Source: Reichenbachiella versicolor | GTDB lineage: Bacteria; Bacteroidota; Bacteroidia; Cytophagales; Cyclobacteriaceae | Reading direction: 5' to 3' | DNA length: 64,000 nt | NCBI RefSeq assembly: GCF_003171675.1 | Contig: NZ_QFZQ01000005.1 | Coordinates: 372,001 to 436,000 of the forward strand | Shown here: one piece after another, positions 1-7,554 of the stretch | How positions within the stretch are numbered: the first letter of the stretch is position 1 | How the letters are laid out: every line of letters starts with the position of its first letter | Notes under the pieces: generated by a model | The model's database searches: none | What the model was told of the DNA's origin: nothing | Seen by the model: only the letters and a program-made list of their open reading frames with translations | Made by a program: the position numbers and the translations under genes

Positions 1-1
1 C

Positions 2-1036
2 AACAACAATGATTGTGGTGCTCCGAATAGTGTTTTTGATATCACTACGGATGGCAATTTCGGTAGCTGGGCAAATTCATTCGCTGAGGAGATTTCAGTT
101 TCAAGTCCCTATTCGATACAGAATACTTCGGTTATTCCTACTTCTATGATATCCAACAATTGCCCTAGTGGTGGTGAGAACTATTCGATCAGAGCTCGTG
201 GTGTACAAGGAGATGAACAAATCAACCTCCTGGTGAATGAGGTAATCATAGAGACTTTGACTTTAACTACTCAGTACGAGATATACAGCGTCTCAAGTGA
301 CGCTACTGGAACAGCAAGAGTTGAATTCATCAATGATTCTTTTGACAGAGATGTACAAATAGACTACCTCAGTGTAAATGGTAAGAAGTATGAGTCCGAG
401 GATCAATCTATAAACACTGGGGTGTGGCAGGATAAGTGTGGTGGATCTCACAGCGAGTGGATTCATTGTGCTGGATATATAGAGTACGCTGACCAGTTTT
501 GTGCTAATCCTATTCCTATCAAGTTACCTTTCTATTTTGACGGAGAAGGTGATTTCTGCTGGGAAATATCTCAAGATATCAATTATGTCAATTCGTGGGA
601 AACACAGTCAGTCAAAGTGAATGGTGTTGACTTTACCAATTTTGTTTCGACTGATATACCGCAGGCTATCAAGGGTAAATATTATGTGGAATTCAAAAGT
701 GAATCTGTATGGGGACACTTTGAGGCTGTCAACCCAGAGGCTTTGTCTTCTGAACGGGGTGTCGATGATTACTTGACTAGACCTTCATTGAAAGAAGAGC
801 ATATGACGATATCTCCTAATCCGTCCAATGGTACATTTAACCTGAATCTTGATGGAAATTTCGATGGCTCAGTTACGATTGTCATCCAGTCGGCATTGGG
901 TCAAAACATGGTAAAAATGGAAAATGTCGCAGTGAGTGAAACGATCAAAATGAATACTTCACTGCCTGCCGGGATATATACTGTTTCTATTTTCAATAAG
1001 AAGAATAGCATATCAAACCGATTGGTGATTCATTAA
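2..1036 (+). CDS. Secreted carbohydrate-binding protein with CBM60-like module and T9SS sorting domain (5' partial)
   Basis: The reading frame is open from the first base, so this is the 3' end of a longer gene. The N-terminal half of the visible part resembles a Ca-dependent CBM60-type xylan-binding module: it has IRARG, RVEFIND, VQIDYLSVNG and a Cys/Trp-rich segment with ECxx-like spacing (CGGSHSEWIHCAGYIE). A second beta-rich segment of unknown family follows (FYFDGEGDFCWE to SVWGHFEA). The last ~80 residues, starting near ISPNPSNGTFNLNL and ending in SNRLVIH, are a type A C-terminal sorting domain of the type IX secretion system. The protein is therefore predicted to be exported across the outer membrane and anchored or released. 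The catalytic domain, if there is one, lies upstream of the window. The family of the module is recalled from motif resemblance, not from a search. Confidence 0.8.
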   Translation, partial: NNNDCGAPNSVFDITTDGNFGSWANSFAEEISVSSPYSIQNTSVIPTSMISNNCPSGGENYSIRARGVQGDEQINLLVNEVIIETLTLTTQYEIYSVSSDATGTARVEFINDSFDRDVQIDYLSVNGKKYESEDQSINTGVWQDKCGGSHSEWIHCAGYIEYADQFCANPIPIKLPFYFDGEGDFCWEISQDINYVNSWETQSVKVNGVDFTNFVSTDIPQAIKGKYYVEFKSESVWGHFEAVNPEALSSERGVDDYLTRPSLKEEHMTISPNPSNGTFNLNLDGNFDGSVTIVIQSALGQNMVKMENVAVSETIKMNTSLPAGIYTVSIFNKKNSISNRLVIH

Positions 1037-1117
1037 TAATGAAGAAGTTACTCGACCTAAGCGTAAGTGAATTAAACCTAATAGTCTACCTCCTTATGAT
1101 TAAAATGTAATTCAATG

Positions 1118-1153
1118 AAAGAGATTGCTATCGAACAAAGCAGTCTCTTTTTT
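1118..1153 (+). terminator. Intrinsic terminator after the T9SS cargo gene
   Basis: A 12-bp stem (AAAGAGATTGCT pairing with AGCAGTCTCTTT through one G-U) is followed by a run of T. It lies about 80 bases after the stop codon. Confidence 0.8.
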
Positions 1154-1266
1154 ATGTTTTGAAAGCTTTACGACTCTTCCCCATACTTTTCTTTCATTTA
1201 TGCAGGTGATTAAAACTATCTTAGAAACCCGAAAATGAAGTGCCCAAAATTTAATCAACACACAAA

Positions 1267-1896
1267 ATGCCTTCAATGCCTTTGGACGAAATCCACACCA
1301 TAAAAACCAAGGAAGAATTTACAAATCGCATCAATGAGTTAGCCCAATCACTTAGTCAGGCTTTCTACGATGATCCATATTACAAGTACATCATGCCTAA
1401 TAATGGTAGAAGGCTCAAGCAGCTTTTGTGGTGGATGAAACTTATGCTTCGTTACTCGTTTCTTTGCGGGTATGTCCAATGCAGTAGTGACAACAAAGCT
1501 GCTGCGCTATGGGTAGGACCGAATCGTCCATTTATAAGTGATCTAAAAATGCTCTCATTAGGTATAGCCCTATTTCCCTTTAAAGTTGGCCTTAAAAGTT
1601 TTATCAGATTGATCCGAATTAGTGATTCGTGGTCTAGAGAGCATAAAAAACAAAATAAAAGACACTATTACCTTCTGGTACTGGGGGTCAGTCCAGATAG
1701 TCAAAAGGGTGGTTTAGGTGGACGGTTGCTAAATTCATGGCTGAAAAGAGCAAACGATGAAAATTTGGGTTGTTATCTAGAAACGGTGACAGAAGGAGGG
1801 GCTAGATTTTATGAGCGCAATGGTTTTAAAACAATACTTACAGGAGACTTTAATACCAACGATCACTTTTGGATCATGACTAGGAGCAAGCAGTAG
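1267..1896 (+). CDS. GNAT family N-acetyltransferase
   Basis: This 209-residue protein has the GNAT acetyl-CoA fold in its C-terminal half. The motif A region reads LLVLGVSPDSQKGGLGGRLL (about residues 137-156), matching the Q/RxxGxG/A pyrophosphate-binding loop. ARFYERNGF near the C terminus is the usual motif B. The N-terminal half (residues 20-110) is hydrophobic and aromatic-rich, and carries the acceptor site. The substrate cannot be told from sequence. The gene stands alone on the plus strand between the T9SS cargo gene and the convergent cold-shock genes. The start at 1267 gives MPSMPLDE; the ATG nine bases later is equally possible. Confidence 0.85.
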   Translation: MPSMPLDEIHTIKTKEEFTNRINELAQSLSQAFYDDPYYKYIMPNNGRRLKQLLWWMKLMLRYSFLCGYVQCSSDNKAAALWVGPNRPFISDLKMLSLGIALFPFKVGLKSFIRLIRISDSWSREHKKQNKRHYYLLVLGVSPDSQKGGLGGRLLNSWLKRANDENLGCYLETVTEGGARFYERNGFKTILTGDFNTNDHFWIMTRSKQ

Positions 1897-1957
1897 TTTG
1901 TTTCTCTTTCTTACTACTTGACCTTATAAGCTCCTTGTCCCCATTTTCCTTCTTTCC

Positions 1958-2013
1958 TTTGACTACTACTTCACAAGGTTTGATTTATCAATTATTACGA
2001 AGTAGTAGTCAAA
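1958..2013. terminator. Bidirectional terminator or palindrome between convergent genes
   Basis: A perfect 15-bp inverted repeat (TTTGACTACTACTTC at 1958-1972, complement at 1999-2013) has a 26-base loop. It sits exactly between the GNAT gene (+) and the cold-shock gene (-). No long T-run follows, so a role as shared terminator is inferred from position. Confidence 0.55.
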
Positions 2014-2017
2014 CGAT

Positions 2018-2470
2018 TTAACCAATCTTACTTACATTGATAGCAACAAATCCTCTTTCGCTCTTTTCGATTTTAAACTTGACCTTATCATTTTCAGCGA
2101 TATTTCCCACAACATTCGTTCCGTGAACATAGAACTCGTCATTAGATCCATCCTGAATGATAAATCCGTACCCTTTACTACTTTCATAAAACTTTACCTT
2201 CCCGCGTCGCTCAGCGTCTATATCATCTGAAGCTGATTTAGGTGTGCTCACGTCAATTTGAGATGCATCTATTTCCATGGTCTTATCTTTTTCTTTTGGA
2301 GGTGTATCGATAAGATTTCCATTTTCATCAACATAGACCATCATGTCATCTAAGCTTCCAGACTTTGAATTTTCTTTTCTCAAAGCTTTTTTCTCCTCTT
2401 TGCCTTTTCGTTTTTGTAGCTTCTTTTTCTCTCGTTCTTTCTTTTGAAATGTTTTTTGGGATCTCGCCAT
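2018..2470 (-). CDS. Cold-shock-domain protein with basic N-terminal extension
   Basis: The C-terminal ~65 residues of this 150-residue protein form a cold-shock domain. RGKVKFYESSKGYGFI contains the RNP1-like aromatic strand (KGYGFI), and DEFYVHGTNV corresponds to RNP2. The first ~45 residues are highly basic (runs of Lys/Glu/Arg), followed by an acidic linker. This layout suggests an RNA chaperone with an extra nucleic-acid-contacting tail. It lies downstream of a minimal cold-shock gene and a desaturase on the same strand. The RNP2 segment has Tyr in place of the usual first Phe/Ile. The role is inferred from the domain. Confidence 0.85.
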   Translation of the reverse strand: MARSQKTFQKKEREKKKLQKRKGKEEKKALRKENSKSGSLDDMMVYVDENGNLIDTPPKEKDKTMEIDASQIDVSTPKSASDDIDAERRGKVKFYESSKGYGFIIQDGSNDEFYVHGTNVVGNIAENDKVKFKIEKSERGFVAINVSKIG

Positions 2471-2609
2471 ATATGATTGTTTTGTTCTAAATCTTTTCTA
2501 TTTTGTTATAAGATACCTAGTATCTGATTTACTTGCACTATGTAATCGTAAAGGAAGTTGTATTCTAAGAATGAGAAATTTCGATCAAAGAATACATCTG
2601 AGATATCAA

Positions 2610-2801
2610 TTATTTCACCTGAACTCTTACCGCATTCAAGCCTTTCTTTCCTTGCTCTACTTGAAACTCTACTACATCGTTCTCTCTGATTTCATCTATC
2701 AACCCTGATGAGTGAACGAATATATCTTCATTCGTTTCGTGAGACTTTATGAAACCAAAACCTTTGGCATCATTGAAAAACTTTACTGTTCCTTCTTTCA
2801 T
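2610..2801 (-). CDS. Cold-shock protein, CspA family
   Basis: This is a 63-residue protein consisting of a single cold-shock domain. KFFNDAKGFGFI (RNP1) and EDIFVHSSGL (RNP2) are intact. The length is typical of CspA-family RNA chaperones, which melt mRNA structure at low temperature or during growth. The gene lies 139 bases upstream of the longer cold-shock gene and 84 bases downstream of the desaturase, all on the minus strand. Confidence 0.93.
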   Translation of the reverse strand: MKEGTVKFFNDAKGFGFIKSHETNEDIFVHSSGLIDEIRENDVVEFQVEQGKKGLNAVRVQVK

Positions 2802-2885
2802 AATTATTCTATTTAATTTTTTTCTTTCTTATTTGATCATTGTCTCAGAGCTTTTCTGATAAATCATCATATGATTTTTTATTCG

Positions 2886-3875
2886 TTAGTCATATTTAGA
2901 ATACACATACTGCGTTTCCATTTTCCCTAAAAAATGTAGCATCTTGAAGTGCTGCACTACGGCTGAAATAAAAGTGTCACAGGAATAATATGGCAGGTTA
3001 AATTCATCTGCGGTTTGACGAACGATCGGTGCAATATCCTTATAGTGTACATGGGATATATGTGGAAAAAGGTGATGCTCAATTTGATTAGTCAGCCCTC
3101 CAATAAACCATGATAACCACCTGCTCTTAGGAGCAAAATTGCATGTCGTCATTAGCTGATGCACTAACCGTTCATATTCCATATCTCCGTCTTCATTTGG
3201 AAGAGGGTATGAAGTATCTGGCGTGACATGTGCTATTTGAAAAATTAATGTGATGACAAAACCTGTGACGAAGTGCATGACTATGAAAGCCCCGAGTATT
3301 GCTCCTATTGAAAATGATGAAAAGATCATGGGAATAATTAGAGCAATAGAATAGTATAATACTTTTGAAAGGCAGATTCGAAGCAGACCTTTACGGTATT
3401 CTTTCCTGTCTTTTATTAATCCCATCCGAAAGTACCTTTTGTATTTCACAAAATCTTTCACCGTCACCCATGTCAGGGTGGTTAAGCCATAAAAAAACCA
3501 AGCATATATATGCTGATACTTATGAAGTTTAGTTTTAGGACTATGAGGAGAAAACCTTAAGAATCTCGGAGCATTAATATCATCATCATGTTCCTCCACA
3601 TTGGTATAGCTATGGTGTAATACATTGTGCTGAAGCCTCCATACTTCTACATTGGTCCCTATTAAATTGATGGTATAACTCATCAGTTTATTCACTGTTC
3701 TATTATTAGAATAAGAACCGTGGATAGCGTCATGCATGATACCTATCCCTGCCATACCAAAGCCACTCAATATGTATAGAGTAAACAATATTGGAAGGCT
3801 AGATATCGGGAAAATAGTTATGCTCACCAGTGGAGCAAAAAATAAGGTCAGCATAAAGATGGATTTATAAACCAT
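2886..3875 (-). CDS. Fatty acid desaturase (front-end/acyl-lipid type), start uncertain
   Basis: This integral membrane di-iron desaturase carries all three histidine boxes: HDAIHGS, HNVLHHSYTN and QIEHHLFPH (near residues 48, 82 and 265 counted from the ATG). It has several hydrophobic segments. The Q at the start of the third box is typical of front-end (delta-5/delta-6-like) enzymes. The reported start is the first ATG, but the frame stays open upstream to 4013. That stretch encodes residues resembling the family N terminus (TTLRHRVSEYFK shortly before the ATG). No ATG, GTG or TTG exists there, so the true start may be an ATT at 3987-3989, or the start has been lost. It probably supplies unsaturated lipids in the cold, given the adjacent cold-shock genes. 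Confidence 0.88.
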   Translation of the reverse strand: MVYKSIFMLTLFFAPLVSITIFPISSLPILFTLYILSGFGMAGIGIMHDAIHGSYSNNRTVNKLMSYTINLIGTNVEVWRLQHNVLHHSYTNVEEHDDDINAPRFLRFSPHSPKTKLHKYQHIYAWFFYGLTTLTWVTVKDFVKYKRYFRMGLIKDRKEYRKGLLRICLSKVLYYSIALIIPMIFSSFSIGAILGAFIVMHFVTGFVITLIFQIAHVTPDTSYPLPNEDGDMEYERLVHQLMTTCNFAPKSRWLSWFIGGLTNQIEHHLFPHISHVHYKDIAPIVRQTADEFNLPYYSCDTFISAVVQHFKMLHFLGKMETQYVYSKYD

Positions 3876-3989
3876 CTGATTATTGCCATATATATTCTTA
3901 TTGGAGCTTTTGAAGTATTCCGATACACGATGTCTAAGTGTAGTGGAAAAATCAGAGCTTACTGATTTTGGATATCTGAGCTTCTTAAT

Positions 3990-4457
3990 GAATTTAGATT
4001 TTCTTGAAAAACTTTATTCTAAAACAGAAAAATGTCATTTGACTCTGGGTCAAATTCAAACGTCAAGTAAAATCTAATTGAGAATGCTAAACGGAGGACT
4101 GCTGATCCAGCAGGTATTTTGCTATTTTTTCTAGATCTTTCATCTTATTCCAGATCTAACTTTACAAAGTTAGCAGGATAATATGTACTAACCTATAAAT
4201 GAGAGAAATTAGATAGAATGGTTGAGCGTTTTTGAAAAAGAATGCAGAGTGATTGTACCTATTTAGTTGTAAGTCGAGCTATAATCGTACATCCATCTAT
4301 AGACAGTTGACTCTTCCTTTATTGCGTCATTATTGTCATACATCCATATAGCTAGGCCCAATTTTCAAAACATAAAAAATTCTCTAGATTTGGAATAAGC
4401 ATCATGCTGACATATGACTATATAGTCACCTAATCGTACAAACCACAATTTCCCAAA
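3990..4457. other. Intergenic region with two small dyads
   Basis: I see no gene here. CTGCTG-ATC-CAGCAG at 4099-4113 is a perfect hairpin followed by a T-rich stretch. A 14-bp perfect palindrome lies at 4415-4428 (listed separately). The segments near 4287 and 4337 share ACATCCAT followed by ATAG. Confidence 0.5.
4415..4428. promoter_or_regulatory. Perfect 14-bp palindrome, candidate operator
   Basis: TGACTATATAGTCA lies 29 bases upstream of the ATG of the following membrane-protein gene. Its position suits an operator. No regulator can be named. Confidence 0.35.
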
Positions 4458-5351
4458 ATGGAACCATATTTTTTTGATTTTGCAATCTTTATCCTCCTCC
4501 CTGTGCTTCCTTACATTTTGCTCTTTTCAATGTTGCTATGGGCTATATATCGTTATGTAAAGTCAATAATAAATAGGAAAAGAGTTTTATACTTTTTGTC
4601 AGTTGTATCTTTTTTGGTTGTGATATGCTTAATCAACTCTATTTTCTTCCGTATGCGTGTACCTGAATTTGAATTAGCATTAGAAAAACACTCGGAGTTT
4701 TTTATTACGCTGAATCGATACAAAATCCACATGGAAGACAATGATCGGGGCGGAGGAAATAGAGGTGCTCGTGAAACTTGGGTATACAAACTTCTCAATA
4801 AGAACCTTTATATAGTTCCAGAAAAATATGATAACATCAGTGCTAAGCTTGTCGACGGTCATTGGAAAGTCACAGCTCCTACTTCAATAAAGGAGCATTC
4901 TAAGGAAGAAATAATTGCTGGCTTCGAAGAACTTATAGATAAATTCATGGCTTTCAATCAAAATAAATATGACAATCGTGTTGAATGGAAACGTGAAGGA
5001 AATACATCATTAATCAACACTGTTGATCAGAAATCAAAGGAGCTAAATGACTTTGACGTTTCTGATATTGAATTAGGTTTAAAACCACGGCGGAGTGATG
5101 CAGGCCTCCTTGATTTGAAAGTCCGAACTAATCAAGGGAGTTTTTATATACCTGGCAACTATTATATAGAGGGGCTTGATATCGAACTGTTAGATGATAA
5201 GACTTGGCAAGTAGAAGTATCCGAATCAAATTCATATAAACCTTTAAGCAACATAGATTCTTTACTAAAAGGGTTATTAGAGCACCTCATCGTAGAGCTG
5301 GAGAAAAAAAGAGCAGCTGAAATAAAAAAGGATCAACCTAAAGGCTGGTAG
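4458..5351 (+). CDS. Hypothetical membrane-anchored protein
   Basis: I do not recognise this 297-residue protein. Two hydrophobic helices (about residues 8-35 and 43-66) precede a long hydrophilic region. That region holds two similar beta-containing blocks, each ending in a pattern of the type DGHWKVT / DDKTWQVEV, so an internal duplication is possible. The C terminus is charged (EKKRAAEIKKDQPKGW). It stands alone, with a palindrome just upstream. Confidence 0.7.
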   Translation: MEPYFFDFAIFILLPVLPYILLFSMLLWAIYRYVKSIINRKRVLYFLSVVSFLVVICLINSIFFRMRVPEFELALEKHSEFFITLNRYKIHMEDNDRGGGNRGARETWVYKLLNKNLYIVPEKYDNISAKLVDGHWKVTAPTSIKEHSKEEIIAGFEELIDKFMAFNQNKYDNRVEWKREGNTSLINTVDQKSKELNDFDVSDIELGLKPRRSDAGLLDLKVRTNQGSFYIPGNYYIEGLDIELLDDKTWQVEVSESNSYKPLSNIDSLLKGLLEHLIVELEKKRAAEIKKDQPKGW

Positions 5352-5477
5352 TATATTGATTAGGTCATTTTAATGGGTTTTGGATCTTTATAGTGACTTT
5401 ATTGTTTTTCTCTGAGATTCGAATCACCACAGTACTGGCTGAGAGATGGGCTACCTCTTCATACGATTATTAGATTA

Positions 5478-5840
5478 TTACAACTCTCCGAGCTTTAGAA
5501 GCTCCTCACGTTCGCTTTTCTTCATCCCTTTGACCACTAGTTCATACGAATGATCTATTAATTCATACATGAGGTCATCCGGTAAGTCGCTATTGTTAAG
5601 AATAGTATTCCAATGTTTTTTGTTCATATGATAGCCTGGGCTTACAGCATGATATTGATCTCTAAGTTCGAGTGCTCTTTCAGGATCACACTTCAAGTTG
5701 ACAGATTCGAATAGATCTACATCTGTAATTGCAAACATTTTTGACAACACTTTGAAAGTAAGTGCCTTTTCATCAAATGGAAAGCTCTCAGATACAGCTG
5801 GCTTAGACAAACAGTAATCTCGGAATTCTTCTATGTTCAT
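5478..5840 (-). CDS. MmcQ/YjbR family DNA-binding-like protein
   Basis: This 120-residue protein matches the YjbR/MmcQ fold throughout. It begins MNIEEFRDYCLSKPAVSESF, with the family features FPFDEKALTFKV, KMFAI, LKCDPERALELRDQY and PGYHMNKKHWNTI. The fold resembles double-wing DNA-binding proteins, but its function is unsettled. It is the last gene of the minus-strand molybdenum hydroxylase group, 41 bases after the MocA-like gene, possibly just by co-transcription. Confidence 0.88.
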   Translation of the reverse strand: MNIEEFRDYCLSKPAVSESFPFDEKALTFKVLSKMFAITDVDLFESVNLKCDPERALELRDQYHAVSPGYHMNKKHWNTILNNSDLPDDLMYELIDHSYELVVKGMKKSEREELLKLGEL

Positions 5841-5881
5841 TTTGATAACTAGATGTGGTTAAGGAATAAAGTTAGCCATTT

Positions 5882-6463
5882 TCAGTTGACTAATTCGGTA
5901 ACTGTTTGTTGGTAAATCTCTTCCGTATCGATATCTATTTCCCCTCGTGAAAAAAATACTATTTCGAATTCATCCGAATATTTGGATATGACAGACTTCC
6001 CTCCGTTTTGGTCGGGTATGCTTAAGAAATCTGAATAGTATTTTTTTGGTACAAGTATGGGAATTCCTTTTGCTTGACCATAATCTGAGATCACCAGCTT
6101 GTCAGCTTTTTGGTTATTGACTTGTAAAAATTCTTTCACAATTTGATTTGATAAAAAGGGCTGATCGCAGGCTGAAAGCAATATGGCTTGATGACCAGAA
6201 AGACATTTTATAGCTGACTTGATGGTGGCTCCCATTCCCAACTGCCAATTTTTTACTTGGTGAATCTTGATATCCATCCGTTGAATAACCTTAGCGTGCT
6301 GATCAAACTGTGAACCTAAAAATACATGTACATCAAGTCCTTTGAAACAGTTGATGGTTCTTTCAAGCAATGTTTCTCCTCCAAAATCTAATAGCTGCTT
6401 AGACTGACCATTCATACGAGATGAATTCCCTGCGGCTAATATGGCTACTGCTAAGTGACTCAC
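5882..6463 (-). CDS. MocA/MobA-like molybdenum cofactor nucleotidyltransferase
   Basis: The 193-residue protein is a short GT-A type nucleotidyltransferase. It opens with VAILAAGNSSRMNGQSKQLL, the nucleotide-binding signature LAAGxSxRM-GxxKxLL, and has ACDQPF as the metal-binding segment. The family transfers CMP or GMP to molybdopterin. Its overlap by four bases with xdhC and its place behind iorA/iorB-type genes argue for cytidylyltransferase (MocA) activity, making the MCD cofactor of xanthine-oxidase-family enzymes. The exact nucleotide is inferred. Confidence 0.88.
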   Translation of the reverse strand: MSHLAVAILAAGNSSRMNGQSKQLLDFGGETLLERTINCFKGLDVHVFLGSQFDQHAKVIQRMDIKIHQVKNWQLGMGATIKSAIKCLSGHQAILLSACDQPFLSNQIVKEFLQVNNQKADKLVISDYGQAKGIPILVPKKYYSDFLSIPDQNGGKSVISKYSDEFEIVFFSRGEIDIDTEEIYQQTVTELVN

Positions 6464-7551
6464 TTAATTTTCATCATACTGTCACGCTCTATTTCTTGTG
6501 CACGACGATCATGAATATAGCCTTTTCCTTGGGACAATGGTAATCCAGCTTTCTTATTGAAAAAAGCTTGAACCTCTGCCACGATCGACAATGACATCTC
6601 TTCTGGTGTATTTCCACCAAGGTCCAGTCCTACTGGTGCTTTGACTACCGTGGGAATAGTTTTGCCAAACTGCTCTGTGAGTACTTTTTGTAGTCGTATT
6701 CTATTTCCGATAAGTCCAACAAATTGGGCTCCGTTTGAAATGGTGCTAGATAAAACTTGTTTGATATAATCTGGACTATGAGAGGTAATAACGAATGCCG
6801 TATTTTCTAGCGCGGTCATACCTTCACTGACTTGATCGGCCTGCTGCATAATCACATTATCGGCTTGAGGGTACAGAGCAGGAGCCGAATGAGCAACACA
6901 TGGGTCTGTTAGTGTCACTTCCCAACCAATGGTCTTAGCCAAATTGATCAGCGGCACTATGTGATTACCTCCTCCACAAATCACGATTTTTTTCAAAGCT
7001 GGCAATTCTTGCACAATCCATTCGCCATCACCTGATTTGGTGGAAACGTTGACCATTTGTTCAAAATCTCTTTCTGGTGGCCAACCATCAATTTCACTGA
7101 ATAGCTTTTCGCCTTCTGTCGATAGGAAAGCTCTGAACACGGAATTTTGGTTTTGAGATATTTTGGTCACGAAAAACCCACCTTGATTCATATCCAACAT
7201 AGCTAGTTCATCGAGCCAGTTAGATTTTATTGGTTCGATCATGACTTTCACGATCCCATTACACCCTATGCGTGGACCTAGTGCATTCTCCTCGTCATTG
7301 ACTGTGTCGTACATTACTATGGATGGCTTGCCTTCTTTCAAGCTAGACTTGGCTCTTTTCAGTGCGTCACCTTCTAAACAACCTCCAGAAATTGCACCAT
7401 ACCAGCGACTATTGGCAGTTACTAGCATCATCGCACCAGGCCTTCTAAATGAACTCCCGTAAACCTCTAATACTGTAACTAAAGCTAACTGATTGACGCC
7501 TTCACTTTTCAGGCGTTGATATTCCGAAACTATTTTCCTTATATCTGACAT
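6460..7551 (-). CDS. XdhC/CoxI family molybdenum hydroxylase maturation factor
   Basis: This 363-residue protein has the two XdhC parts. The N-terminal domain contains GSSFRRPGAMM and SGGCLEGD, whose Cys is conserved. The C-terminal Rossmann domain contains IVICGGGNHIVPL and GLIGNRIRL, with DLGGNTPEEMSLSIVAE near the end. XdhC proteins bind the molybdenum cofactor, help its sulfuration and insert it into xanthine-dehydrogenase-type enzymes. It sits three bases after the molybdopterin subunit and overlaps the MocA-like gene, so all are probably co-translated. Confidence 0.93.
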   Translation of the reverse strand: MSDIRKIVSEYQRLKSEGVNQLALVTVLEVYGSSFRRPGAMMLVTANSRWYGAISGGCLEGDALKRAKSSLKEGKPSIVMYDTVNDEENALGPRIGCNGIVKVMIEPIKSNWLDELAMLDMNQGGFFVTKISQNQNSVFRAFLSTEGEKLFSEIDGWPPERDFEQMVNVSTKSGDGEWIVQELPALKKIVICGGGNHIVPLINLAKTIGWEVTLTDPCVAHSAPALYPQADNVIMQQADQVSEGMTALENTAFVITSHSPDYIKQVLSSTISNGAQFVGLIGNRIRLQKVLTEQFGKTIPTVVKAPVGLDLGGNTPEEMSLSIVAEVQAFFNKKAGLPLSQGKGYIHDRRAQEIERDSMMKIK

Positions 7552-7554
7552 GGT

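Noticed and set aside
3883-4077. Short plus-strand frame upstream of the desaturase
   Set aside because: It is antisense to the apparent N terminus of the desaturase and matches nothing.
5410-5460. Possible tRNA (TTCGAATC loop-like sequence)
   Set aside because: Flanking bases cannot form the T-arm stem or a cloverleaf on either strand.
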